DNA of 64,000 nucleotides from Elmis aenea. Its lineage: Eukaryota; Arthropoda; Insecta; Coleoptera; Elmidae. Positions within the stretch are counted from its first letter, which is position 1. Every line of letters starts with the position of its first letter. This document shows positions 37,684-49,400 of the stretch, one piece after another. Position numbers and translations under genes: made by a program. Location: contig OX393576.1 in NCBI GenBank assembly GCA_947652605.1, forward strand, positions 15,712,575 through 15,776,574. The letters run 5' to 3'. The notes beneath the pieces are model-generated. The model made no database searches. It had not been told where the DNA came from and saw only the letters and a program-made list of their open reading frames with translations.

Positions 37684-40600
37684 ATGTTTGCGTGCGCCAG
37701 ACTACTCGCCCCTGCTGCCAGAACTGCAGTAAGTATTAAGTGTTTCATGTTTGAAAGGTTCAGGTTTTGACAGTTACATAACACTTTTGTTAAGTTACTT
37801 TGAACAGTTAATAAGTAATATTGAAGTTCCATTCCATCATTATAGTTAAATCCTTTTTTAGGTTAATATCTTTTAGTGATTTTTCAAAAAGACAGCCATT
37901 AGGGTTCAATATCCCCATAGGCAGGTATTTAATATCATTTGAATTATTTAACCTTAACAATCATCGTCTGTCAGTATTAAAAGTAGATTTTGCAGAAAGT
38001 TGAGCATTTAAAAATTTAATTTTTGACACTTTCAAATCATTACATAATCTTTTTTCGCTGATAAAATTATGTGAATGGTATTGGTTAATGAGTTAATACT
38101 GGGTACTATAAGAGCCTGACTTAATTAAAACAGCAACATACATAATTACTAAAAAAAAATTGTTATCCACTTCATTAACAAGATAATAAAATGAGGATTG
38201 GAATTTCACAAATGAAGCTGCTTCACTGGCGTCTAAACATTTAAGAGATTTTATATTGAATTTTATAGAAAATTACAGTACATTGTTATTTAATCAGTGT
38301 TATGCCCAGTTTAGTAAAAGTTCAAAGTGCAAGTGTAAGCCACATTGCAACAACTTGGTTTTGCAAGGAATAGAATAAAAATGTCAAGTTAAAATAGTGA
38401 CAGTTATCGATTTACGAACGATTTTGAGTCTACTTTGTAATATGTCAAAACACCTAAGCGTGCATTGGTGAGCTTGTACGATTTATTTCGAAAGCTTCTC
38501 TTTTATAGAGAAAGTCGTCAAATTACTTTTTTCTTATGTATATGAAAGTTATCATTTTCTCACTGCCTACCCTACATGAAAGTTTTAATTTTTTACACTA
38601 GTCGCGAAAGTTAATTTTCGCCACTAGTGGCGAAAATAATGTTTATGTCAAAATTAAATTGTAAAATTTACGATTTTTTTTAGCTTAAACTCATAATAAA
38701 CTAAAATTGCGTTAATATTCTTATCAAATAATTTAATTTTAATGTACCATTTTATATAAAAAGCCTAAGTATGTTCAAAAAGTTAATATTAAATATATTT
38801 CGTTTGCAGGTTATAATTTTATTTCTGTCAATGTCAGTATGGAGGCGTCGCTATGGAAATGAAATGATTAATTAATACTTTTACACATAATAATTATTGT
38901 CATTTAGTTCGTTTACATTAACTTTTGTTCCATAATATAATTTTTAATTTGTAGAAAAAATGGCATTTACGACTCGACATGAAATCAGTTTTTTCGTTTG
39001 TGAGATTTGCTCACTCGCCACTTCACGGCCCGTGAATAAATCTCACCTCACAATAAAAACTGGACTTTTATCTCTTGTAAAATATACTAGAGTATTATTT
39101 TGTGGCGTTTTTTGTTCGTAATTAAATGTTTTAAAATTGAAAACTGTATCTGAAGTTGTGGTTGCTGTTCCACAAGAACACAAAATACTTGGGAACTATT
39201 TCATCGAAAGTGGTTTAAAGTTATGCATTCTAAATAAACCTTGCTAAAAGTGTTTTTGTTATGGCAAACAAATTTTATGTGGATTACTTTACAATTTGTT
39301 AATCAGGGCAAGGAATGTCATTGGTTTAGCTCTGGAGGCAGTTAATTAAGCTTTATATCAAATGTGCGAATGTGTGTTTAAATGTGTAAGCGGTAACCGT
39401 GTTAGTATGAATAAGGAATGTCATTGCTTAAGCTCTGGAGGCAATTGATTAAGCACTATATTAAATGTGGATGTGTGTGATTGTGATAGGTGTGTTTAAA
39501 TGTGTAAACAGTAACCCTGTTAGTATGATTAATTAGAGGAATTTAATTTGATGCACTGCTTGAGCAAAGATTAGTTTTCTGGTACCGTATGGGTTTTTCT
39601 GTTAAACTGGGACATGAATGATTATGCAACAATTAACCAAGGATTTACTATTATTTTCTTGGCTAATTTACTTCTTTTGTTTTAGCTGGCATCCAGTACA
39701 AAGGCATACCTACGACCACTAAGCAGTACATTCAGCCAGAGTAGCCAATTTCTAGTTCAAAGTCCAGCTGTACAACAACAACAAAGGCAGCAACCAACAT
39801 TATTACCAGCAATCCGTAGTTTTCAAACTTCACCTGTAACACGGGATATTGATTCTGCAGCCAAATTTATTGGTGCTGGAGCAGCCACAGTAGGAGTCGC
39901 AGGATCAGGTCAGTAACTTAACGCTCAGCACGTCGTACATGTATTTAACACGTTGACGGACACTTGCGTCTATAGCAGTCAAAGCCAAGTTCAAAATGTG
40001 ACATGACTGCTATAGCCGTCCAAAATGAAACGGTCGTTTTTAGACACTGCTGCTATAGCCGTCTGAATATGCGTTTACTAGCATACTACTACAAGCCTTG
40101 TGTCACATTTTCAACAGTTTTCTTAAGGTTAATTTTATTTGGCGGCTTTTACTATCCCCTTTTAATCCAATCCACGTGGTTGTGCTAGTGCGTGATTGTC
40201 AATTTTTGAACTTCACATATTGTGAGTGTCCGTCAACCTGTTAAAAAAATATATAAAATTTTGTAACTCGTCGCAATGATTAAACATCAAATGTTGTATT
40301 TTCACAATGATATAGAAATTTTCTTAGTCCTTACAGAATTAAATAAATAAAAATCACAGTTACTTTTAAAGTTTATGAAACTAATATAGTTTTTATTATA
40401 AACACTCATGTGATAGGACAGGAGTACGTCTACTACACAGGTTGAGAAACTCGCATATCAAACCGACTGAGGCTGGTAACTGGTTTCGTAAATTATCCCA
40501 CAGATGGCGATAAGTCTAAGAACCGTTTGCCATACATTTTCGCTAGATAGCGATAACTCTAAGAACCGGTTCGTATACAAGATTTTGACATGGTCAGCCA

Positions 40601-41996
40601 GATTTAGAAGCCTTTGCTTAAAAAAAAAAAAAATTAGAATTTAATCAGTCGGAGGATTATATAAAAATGTTTTAACAAGATTGTTAAGTCAGTTTTGTTT
40701 AAAATCAAAATCCTGCCTAGTGCAATAGGAGGTTCTTAGACTTATTGCCATCTAGCGAAAATTTGTGGCGAACGGTGTTTAGACCTATCGCCATCTGGCG
40801 GAAATTTATGTCGCAAAGTTCCAATTTTTTGAGAGACTTCTTTACCTGTGTAGTAAACTGTGAACAGGAGATACAAATATTCTGAGTTTGCCACTGTGCT
40901 TTTGTGATTAATCAGTCATCCGTCATTAACTGGATCTCAAAAGTAACTTATCAACTATTATGAAACCTGATATTTCAGTTTTGTTTCTCGTTAGATTATT
41001 GTTCATGACTAATGATAAAAGAAATTGAACTTGAAAATATTTTGTATTTTCATAATAAAATAGCCAATTTTATCATTTTTTTATTTTTTCTGTTAATACT
41101 TTAGCAACGTAGCTTTTAAAAGATGAGCAGATTCTTGTTTGTGTTTTTGTATAATTACAGATTGTAAACAATGTGTATGCTTTTGTTGCTATGTGTACTA
41201 ATGTTTTACTAACATTTTTAGGAGTTGGTATTGGTGCAGTGTTTGGATGTCTGATCATCGGTTACGCCAGAAATCCATCGCTAAAACAACAGTTATTCTC
41301 TTATGCTATCCTCGGCTTTGCATTGTCAGAGGCTATGGGCTTGTTTTGTCTCATGATTGCTTTCTTAATGTTATTTGCTCTTTAAAGATATTGTTATATT
41401 TTTTAACTTGTTTCCCTATTAATTTAAGTTTATATTAATTTACAATTTAATAGACGTTTAAAATTTGTTTAATACCTATTAACTTTATCTGCATTTTAAT
41501 AAATTAATAATACTAACTATAACAACCGATTGATATGTAGGTATGTTTTATATTTTTTATTTTATTTCTTAATGTGAAAGAACTAATTCTTTTTTTTTTT
41601 CTGATGATTTTATTCTTGCAAATTTTACTTTGTATTTTTTTATATTTCTTTTATGGTTATTTCAATTTTTTACAGAAGTGTTAGTTCTTTCACTTGAAAA
41701 TGTAGTGTTATTAATCCTTTCAATATAAATCTTTTTTTTAACAGATTCACTCAGAAGAGACTTTAAATGGGCTCTTGTCCGAGTGTAATGCTGTTAGTAG
41801 TTTGACGTTTATTAATCGATTTTCTTTTGCAGGGGCTGGTATTGGAACAGTGTTTGGTTCATTAATTATTGGTTATGCCAGAAATCCATCATTGAAACAA
41901 CAACTCTTCTCCTACGCCATCTTAGGATTTGCCTTATCTGAGGCTATGGGACTGTTTTGTCTTATGATGGCCTTCCTGTTGTTGTTTGCCTTCTAA
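37684..41996 (+). CDS. ATPsynC: Mitochondrial ATP synthase subunit c, canonical isoform (terminal exon 3b)
   Basis: Three exons join in phase: 37684-37728 ([15 protein letters not shown], then GTAAGT), 39686-39908 and 41833-41996. The product has 143 residues. Residues 1-68 form a basic, Ser- and Gln-rich mitochondrial presequence ending near SFQTSPVTR. The mature 75 residues begin [20 protein letters not shown], with the glycine-rich first helix, the RNPSLKQQ loop and the second helix carrying the proton-binding Glu of ALSEAMG. This proteolipid forms the rotating c-ring of F1Fo ATP synthase in the inner membrane. Exon 2 ends at a GTCAGT donor. Intron 2 holds a piggyBac-like MITE and a second inverted-repeat element. 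A rival terminal exon (41222-41385) lies upstream. AATAAA signals occur near 42280 and 42385. Confidence 0.97.
37729..39685 (+). other. ATP synthase c intron 1 with a roughly 100-bp imperfect tandem duplication
   Basis: Within this intron, 39312-39412 and 39414-39533 are related head-to-tail copies (GGAATGTCATTG, AGCTCTGGAGGCA, GTTAGTATGA). The second has a small internal expansion of GTGTGATTGTGATAG. No separate gene was found in the rest of the intron. Confidence 0.6.
39949..40240. mobile_element. piggyBac-like MITE (TTAA target)
   Basis: TTAA flanks both sides. The termini CACGTTGACGGACAC and GTGTCCGTCAACCTG are inverted repeats with one mismatch. The motif CTATAGCAGTC or CTATAGCCGTC occurs three times inside. 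It lies in ATP synthase c intron 2. Confidence 0.75.
40430..40860. mobile_element. Inverted-repeat element with CTACACAGG ends
   Basis: The left end CTACACAGGTTGAGAAACTC faces the right end GAGAGACTTCTTTACCTGTG followed by TAGTA. The subterminal segments TTCGCTAGAT and TCTAAGAACCG are mirrored at 40737-40810. It lies in ATP synthase c intron 2 and has no coding content. Confidence 0.6.
41222..41385 (+). CDS. ATPsynC: Alternative terminal exon 3a of ATP synthase subunit c
   Basis: This exon has the same length (164 bp) and phase as exon 3b (41833-41996), its own acceptor (CATTTTTAG) and its own stop (TAA, 41383-41385). Joined to exon 2 it would also give 143 residues. Compared with 3b the protein differs at six positions: A to V, T to A and S to C in helix 1 ([14 protein letters not shown]), and M to I, L to M and F to L at the end ([12 protein letters not shown]). 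The RNPSLKQQ loop and the Glu of SEAMG are kept. Many synonymous differences with few amino-acid changes imply an old duplication kept by purifying selection. AATAAATT near 41498 could supply separate polyadenylation. Confidence 0.9.
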
Positions 41997-42784
41997 ACAC
42001 TGCCACGGGGGGTACATCATTAACATCATACATTCATTTCCCGTTACAACACCATTCAGTAGCGAAGTCATCCTTTGGTTCTTGTTAAAACTTGCAATAG
42101 GACTTAAATTACACGTAGTCGAGCTCCGTTTAAATGTATGACAAAATATTTGTGATTTTATGTACATCCAGTGATTTTGGGCTTGTGTGTTGCAATGCTT
42201 TGACATATATTTAAGGAGTTTACCATTATTTTGTGTAATATGAAAAAATACTATTGCGTACTGTACAGCATTAGAAATTAATAAAAACTTAGTTGTCATA
42301 TTTGTCAATTAAGGTTAATTTTATGTTTTAATTTCGTTTTCTTTTTTTAATTGTCCTGCCCCTATTACAATGTTATACAATACCAATAAATAGTTATGTT
42401 GTATTATGTCTTATTTTATGTTTAAAAAAAGATTCTGATTTTTTTCCCCTTATCGACACTCTTGGGTCATGGCAATTGTGAAATGGTATTTATTGTACCC
42501 ATAATTTTTTTGGAAATAGGACAATGAAGCGTCCTTAAAACTAGAGGTACTTTCTATTCCATTGTGTTGGAAAATAGCTTCAACTTAAATTTTTTAAAAA
42601 GCATAAAGTCAGTAAAACTGAGTTTGGTGCGATATCAATGAACGCTAGGGTGGTCATTTATAATTTTTTGATTTGTTAATAGGTCAATTCCTAATTTTGT
42701 TCTACCTATAGAAACAGCCATGCATGTCAAATTTCAGGTCATTTGTAGAGAACTTTAAACAAACAACTTTTAAAAAAAAAAATA

Positions 42785-43715
42785 GCATGTCTATGTGGGC
42801 GTTTTGTGTAGTGGTTGCCTATAAATAGGCGAAACGTTTAGTGGGTTGCATACTGTACATTACGCCTACATGAATATGTAATTAATTTAACGTTAATGCT
42901 ACGCAGGTTGCCTAAAAATGCCGAAAGCAGGCGTTTTGTTAAGCATATTGCATAGCTATGTAGGCGCAACCTGCTAAGGGGGTTACGTTTTGTATTTAAG
43001 TAGGCGCCTGTTATCAATATGGTAAGTAGATATCATAGATAAGGTAGATATGTTTAGGCTTTTTTAAGCTGATTCCACACAAATAATTTATTTTTGCTAC
43101 ATAGTTAACAAAAATACAATTTGTAAAAAAATACTTTTATGTGTACATATTTTACATTATCAAACAAAGCAGAATATTTCTAAGTAAAAAACAAAATAAT
43201 AACTTAAAATTTATAATAGTAAAAACTAATACTGTATATTATTTAGCCGCTCGTTTGCAAATCAATTAACAAAACAAAAAGTAGAGAAAATTGATAAAAT
43301 AGTATACATTCACTTTTAAACTTTCTCTTCAAATTTTAATTTAAATAAACATTGTAAAAATGAATTAAAACAGCTGTAGCATTTATCCAACAACCTATAA
43401 ATGCATAAACTATAGTATATCCTTGGAATAATTGTTTATTATAAAACATTCTGAAATAAATAATTTATTATTCGAGAGACAACTTTTTTTTTACATTCAG
43501 TGCTATTAAACCTAATTAATAAGAAAATTTATTTTAAACCAGTTAAACATCAATGAAAAAATCAAAAAGTGGACTCAGTTCTATGATTTTTAAAAAAATT
43601 TACCAAAAGTAACTAAGGAAAAAAGAGGACAAAAAAATTAATAAAAAAGATCAGGACAAAAAAAGAGGACATGTTCTCTTTAATAGAGATATGTTCTGAC
43701 AACTCTAGTCATTTG
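42785..43715. repeat. Dispersed repeat of about 0.95 kb (copy 1)
   Basis: This segment begins around GTCTATGTGGGCGTTTTGTG, includes CTATGTAGGCGCAACCTGC, and ends near GACATGTTCTCTTTAATAGA. It is matched along its length by 59645-60606. The first 240 bp contain several short inverted repeats of the GTAGGCG type. It sits between ATP synthase c and RpL15. The origin is unknown. Confidence 0.7.
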
Positions 43716-44630
43716 GCCAATGTTTAGAGGTCACGAAAATAGTTTGAAATTTAGCACTGTTAACGTATTTGCGTTTAGCTAGCATTAGCTTGAAATTCAA
43801 TAAAGGACTCTACAAGGTAGGATGTAGATGTTTGTTTACTGTTTTTCTTTAATTATTTCAATGTCAACAACACAACATATTTCCACTAAAAAATTTAGTA
43901 GATTTACAATTTTTACATGAGTTATTAAAAAAAAAATTAAGTGCCTCGCAGTAAAATTGCAAATTGCAAATCAACAAAAATTTTCAGTGCTAAAATGTTA
44001 TATGTTGTTAACTTATTGAAATAATATTGAAAACTGAAAAACAAAGTTATTAGTCAACTTTTTTGTGTCCTTTATTGAACCGCAGGCTGAACGCATATAC
44101 GTAACAATGCCAAATTTCAAACCGTTTTCGGGGCCTTTAAACATTGGCCAAATTACCTGCAATTTTACAAGTATAGGTTTTTCTATGAGTAGAACAAAAT
44201 TGGGTAGTGGATCCATAAACATAAAAAATATATATTTAATTGCTTTTAAGGACCTTTCTTATATACACTCTACTTTAAAGAGTTCCGAGGAAATTAAAAT
44301 GAGATTGATTGAATTATCCCGGGTGTGGGAGCTCACCCTCTCAGATCGGTGATTAGCCTTTGCAGAATGGATCAATTTAATACATAAAAATAAAAATGTT
44401 CTTGTATTAATTACTTTATCAGGTCATTTTTTTTTATTGATGTACAATATTCCTTTTATTAAATTGATTTGTTTTAAAATGGTATTCGCTTTTCGGTAGA
44501 CTTTGATAAATCAATTTAAGGCGAATGATCCCATTTTAATCGATTTTTGTATATTATAGGGATTTTCGATTTGTTTTTACTGCTTCAATGTTGGTAACCG
44601 CTTGATGTGCTGTACGATTGTTTACGTTTC
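43716..44630. other. Upstream flank of RpL15, no gene seen
   Basis: Plus and minus frames at 44013-44352 overlap each other and contain no recognised domain. They are treated as chance. The last 100 bp should hold the RpL15 core promoter. Confidence 0.4.
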
Positions 44631-44656
44631 CTTTTCCTTCCTGTTTAGTGACTAAG
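44631..44656 (+). promoter_or_regulatory. RpL15: Predicted RpL15 non-coding first exon with 5' TOP-like tract
   Basis: The pyrimidine tract CTTTTCCTTCCTG is followed by a donor (ACTAAG then GTACGG). The next acceptor is TTGTTTTCAG at 44825, 48 bp before the start codon. Ribosomal protein mRNAs normally begin with such a tract, which couples their translation to TOR signalling. The exact transcription start is inferred. Confidence 0.5.
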
Positions 44657-44873
44657 GTACGGTATTTCGTTGGTGTTACAAGTGTTTTCTCAATATATTA
44701 CAGTCATCACTTGCAATAGTGCTTAATTTTATTCAATATCTAATTTCATTATGTTATTGCAAGCTATTTTACTAATTTATTTTGATTATACGATTCGTGC
44801 AACATCATGGTTGCCTTGTTTTCAGATAGTTTGCACATGTGAAGAATACGGTTAATTGTTGTAGGTGCTAAAC

Positions 44874-46016
44874 ATGGGAGCATATAAGTATATTCAAGAA
44901 TTGTATCGGAAGAAACAAAGTGATGTGCTTAGATTTTTACTAAGAGTACGAGTTTGGCAGTATCGTCAACTCACAAAATTGCATAGAGCCCCAAGACCAT
45001 CCAGACCCGATAAGGCTCGTAGGTTAGGATATCGTGCTAAACAAGGTTATTTTGTTTTATTGTACACAAATGACGTTATTAACGCGAAATTACTTACTGA
45101 AAACAGGTTTACTTATAAATTGTATGTTGTTCTAACTTGTAGGTTATGTGATTTATCGCATTCGTGTTCGACGAGGTGGTCGTAAGCGTCCAGTTCCTAA
45201 GGGTGCAACATATGGTAAACCTAAGAGCCATGGTGTAAATCAATTAAAACCAACACGTAATCTGCAATCTATTGCTGAGGTAATGTTGATGTTTCAAATA
45301 TTAATATTGTATTACTTTATTAATGAAATTATTAGAAACATTTTCTTTCAAATTTTTGATTTTCTATATATGATGATAACATATTACACCTAATGAATTA
45401 TGTGATTGTTTTACTTCCTTGGATGTCTGAAGTTATTTATTAAATTATAATATTTAATGTAGTTCTAAACGTGATGTTTACATAAGTTTTATGTTACAGG
45501 AGCGTGTAGGCAGACGGTGTGGAGGTCTTCGTGTTTTAAACTCATATTGGGTTGCACAAGATTCATCCTACAAATATTATGAAGTCATCCTTATCGACAT
45601 TGCACACAATGTAAGTAAGATTTTAAAATTGTGTTATCTTGTAATTGTTTTGTGTAAAGAAATTATATTCATTATAAATAATAATTTTAATGATGATTGG
45701 GCATGCACCACTCTTAGTATGTTGTGCAGAGAAATACCCTTAATATTTTCTGAATATAGCACTTGTTTAATGTTAAATGTTTCAACAGTTACAAACATAC
45801 TAAATAAGGTTTTATTTTCAGGCGATACGACGTGATCCTAAGGCCAATTGGATAGTAAATGCTGTACATAAACATCGTGAACTTCGTGGTTTGACATCTG
45901 CTGGAAAATCTTCTCGAGGATTAGGCAAAGGACATAGATACTCTCAAACTATTGGAGGTTCCCGCAAGGCTGCATGGCGTAGGAGGAATTCACTGCAGTT
46001 GCGCAGAAAACGATAA
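44874..46016 (+). CDS. RpL15: 60S ribosomal protein L15 (eL15)
   Basis: Four coding exons, 44874-45045, 45143-45279, 45500-45610 and 45822-46016, join in phase to 204 residues, the usual length of eL15. It starts [20 protein letters not shown] and includes [38 protein letters not shown] and [20 protein letters not shown], and ends [12 protein letters not shown]. The protein is a core component of the large ribosomal subunit, highly basic throughout to bind 28S rRNA. AATAAA sites follow at about 46055. Two introns host box C/D snoRNAs, a common arrangement in which snoRNAs are released from spliced introns, so their supply follows RpL15 transcription. The first coding donor (CAAG then GTTATT) is a weak match to consensus, but the join is supported by the protein. 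Confidence 0.98.
45366..45434 (+). ncRNA. U14: Box C/D snoRNA, U14-like, in an RpL15 intron
   Basis: Box C ATGATGA is at 45370-45376 and box D CTGA at 45427-45430. Directly before box D is ACTTCCTTGGATGT, which is complementary to ACATCCAAGGAAG of 18S rRNA. This is the hallmark guide of U14 (human 18S Cm462 site). Box D ends 69 nt before the 3' splice site (45499), close to the spacing usual for intronic snoRNAs. The RNA is shorter than vertebrate U14, and its terminal stem is weak in the bases checked. Confidence 0.7.
45686..45757 (+). ncRNA. Box C/D snoRNA, U32-like guide, in the next RpL15 intron
   Basis: Box C ATGATGA is at 45690-45696 and box D CTGA at 45750-45753. An internal guide, CATGCACCACT, precedes a D'-like CTTA. 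It is complementary to GTGGTGCATG of 18S rRNA, the target of U32 (human Gm1328). Box D ends 68 nt before the 3' splice site (45821), almost the same spacing as the U14-like RNA. A possible second guide before box D (ACCCTTAATATTTT) has no target I recognise. Confidence 0.6.
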
Positions 46017-46481
46017 ACATACATACCATCTTGTACATTTATTTATAATGTACCAAATAAAATAAAACAGTTATTTAAGTTTTTGGATTTATTTTGTTTC
46101 TTTTCCCTTTATCGCAGTATTATTAGAAAAATGATTAAATAAAAAAAACTATTTTTCTGTTAAGGAGATTGATCAGCGAAAAATATGATCAAGCTGAGTG
46201 AAAAATTCAAAAACAATATCAATGGTGACCAACCTTTTACTTTATTACCTTATCGAAAGTTATGAAGTCGCTAAATTTAGATGACATTTACTTATTTATA
46301 GCTATTATTGCAAAGAAAAGTATAAATTTATTTTGGCTTTTAAATTTTTACTGATTTGTAACTAGACGCCGTGCGCATTCCCTTTGTTAGGAAAAATTGT
46401 ATGTATTATGGTGGTGCAACTGTGTATACAACATTTTTCTGCTGAAATTTGGCTACCTTGTCTTTTACCGGATGTCGTAAC

Positions 46482-49400
46482 ATGGCTTCTTCAGGTTAGT
46501 GTTGTAGCATATTTGTCACGTGTGATTATCATTCTTTTCGATTATATACTTTCGTCCTAGTAGTTTAAAACGTCGTCTATTAATGAACATTGTAATAGTA
46601 TAACTTATTAGTTTTCATTTGTGTGTAAATAAATTCGTTAGTAAATAATATTTTAAATTTTTGGCATATGTAGCCATGAAGCTACCGCGTGGCCACACTA
46701 ATATTTCAGACAGTATTTTAAAATAAGTGGTTATTTTGCTTTAGATCAATTATTTTGTGTATAGAATTATGTTTGTGTTATTTAGTTTCGTACAGAGAAT
46801 TTCATATTTGTGTAATTTTGTGTAGGAAAAAAAGGCAAAAAAAGTAAGGGCAAGACACTTGCCTTAACAGATTTTCTGCAAGAAACGCCTGGTGCAACTT
46901 CAACGCAACCAATACGCAAAACGTTAAATTGGGCCGAAGAAGTTGAGGATGTGTATGGTAAGAATTTTGTATTTATTAGTCTATGAATGTAGTAATTTAT
47001 CTGATATTGACATTGTGTTTTATATGCATGCATATTTTTAAAGTATACGAAGTTGTGCTCTTTTAATGCTCATATGATTTCTAAACAAATGTAAATGGAA
47101 AGAACAAGGTAATATAATGATACAAAATATGCTGATTTAATATTAATTATATTGGTTTTGTTGCACCATTTTGGGTAATATTGACTTACACTTTGCACTT
47201 TGCATTCTCGTTTCGAGGCAAATTGTGTATAAGGGTTTTATTTCATTATAATGTAGCATGTCTTGCATCTAAAATTACAAAAAAATGTGAACATTATCTA
47301 AAACAACAGTTGTTTAACATTTTTATCGTCATACGACACGTCGGTCGTCGTACATTTTCCCAAGTGATTGCGCTATATGAAGGTCGGTCGTCATAAATAA
47401 CAAACGTGGTTATAACAAATAAAAATATTTCAGGTCCAAGATGAAGTATATTAATAGCTGTATTAGTCTATAAGTGTATTTAATATTTCTCATGACAACT
47501 AGCCATCATAAGGGCTAGTCTCGAAATCTAAAATGAACTGATTTTAATAGTGTATGTGTGTAATTTAAAAGTAAAACCAACAAAAACAAATAAATTTAAT
47601 TGGCATATTTTGTACATCTGTTTATAACATATTTGCTTATATACGAAAACAGAATCCAACATTTTTAGAGTAACTTTTCTAACCATGTATGAGCTATGTT
47701 GTATGGCCTCATAATGAGCACACGTTTTTAGCAGTCTTGTGATGGCTGGTAGTCGTTTATTTGTTACTATTTAATTTGATTTTACTATTCTACACATTCT
47801 CATTCATTTAACATAAAATTTAAAGTTAAAATAATGAAATTACGACATTTGGCACTATGTATTATTGTATATTAAAACATTGAAACTTATTTGCTTTAAT
47901 ACTGTAGGATATTTTCTGGTAATTGTTGCAATAAATTAATTTACAGTGATATTTTATGAATACAAGTTGTACTAAAATATCAGTTAATATTATGACAGTA
48001 CAGTCGTGCCTGTAAAGATAGTTTTCTGTATAACGTAACTTGTTTACTACTTATCAATTTTTTTCTATTTTTATTAGATTCAGGTTTGTCTATTTTGGCT
48101 AATTATTAGATTTTGTAATCAATAATATTTGTTTCTAAACAATTAAATTTATCGTCTTGAATATTGTGTCCAGAAAATCAGACCTAAATTTGTGCAGTAT
48201 AAATATTATGAAGCATGTTTTACAGGAAATTAAAAGAATAACTGTTAATGCTGTTGGAAGTAATCTAGCTTTAAATATGTATATCCTACATTCACTTATG
48301 AACTGAGTCACTAGTTCATGGCACATTAACTTTTGGTTTATGAGGGGTTCAGCTGTAGTATCAATTATACATATTTCTATTAGTATTATATGTAAACACA
48401 AGTACTGTAATAAAACTCCTGCAACACTGAATAATACCATTTTAAATTTCCTATGATGAAATTTTATTAATGAGCAGTAAATTCAAAGGTCTGTGACAAT
48501 CTTGCATCTGGAGCTTCCAATCAAAGTATTTATTACTCTTTACCGCTTCGGGAAGGTCTGAGTGAGCCATTTACGTTCTAGCCGGACGTCTGCATGTTGC
48601 AGGGCAGGGGAACCAGAAATATGCAGGTAGAATTCTTAACCGGGGAGTGTCTTTTGGCAGGAGGTGATGTGTTTTATCTGTTGGAATCCCCTGCGGCCAG
48701 CTATTTAAGTACAATTTGCGAGCTGGAATTTCCAGAACTCGATTCAGACTAATCTGTCACAGACCTAATTATTTATTGCTAAGAAATTTAAACATTCTGA
48801 TCTTTTATATTTTAAATTATATAAATAATTTGTGATGTGCTGGGTATTGAAATTATGTTTCTGTTTTAAGACCAATATGAAAGTCGTCCCAAACCAAATG
48901 TGGTGTTACCAACAGCTCCCAAAGCGTCGCGTGGTGTCGATGACTTCAGTGACAAGATTCCAAATCAACCACCTTACATTGCATATCTGTCTAATTTGCC
49001 TTATGATGTTAACGAACAAGAAATTGCCGAATTTTTCGGAAATCTTAAGGTGAATATTATGGTTGTTTTGTGTGGTAATTTTGCGTGTCGGTGGATTAAT
49101 GATATTCGATGCATGTAAACTTGCTTCAAGTTTTATACATGGAAATCCTAACTGTTCTAAATAAAATTTTTTGGGTAGATAACTAGTATGAGGATTCCAA
49201 AAGAAGATCGAGCTACAGAAACTCCAAGATTAAGAGGATTTGGTTATGTTGAATTTGAGGATCGGGAAAGCTTAGTAGGAGCTTTATCAATTACAGATTG
49301 CGTAAGTAAAAAATTAGTTTTATTTTCATTTTACTTATTTACTTAATTTAATGTATAAATTGTTGTTTTTAAATATTCACCCATTTCTAGGGAACTTGTT

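Noticed and set aside
37518..37832. Minus-strand frame that looks like a small secreted protein with a signal peptide ([20 protein letters not shown])
   Set aside because: It is antisense to the first coding exon of ATP synthase c (37684-37728), whose presequence and GTAAGT donor explain the composition. No independent support for a minus-strand gene.
44013..44352. Opposed frames of 69 and 95 codons upstream of RpL15
   Set aside because: They overlap on both strands, show no family likeness and lack splice or promoter context.
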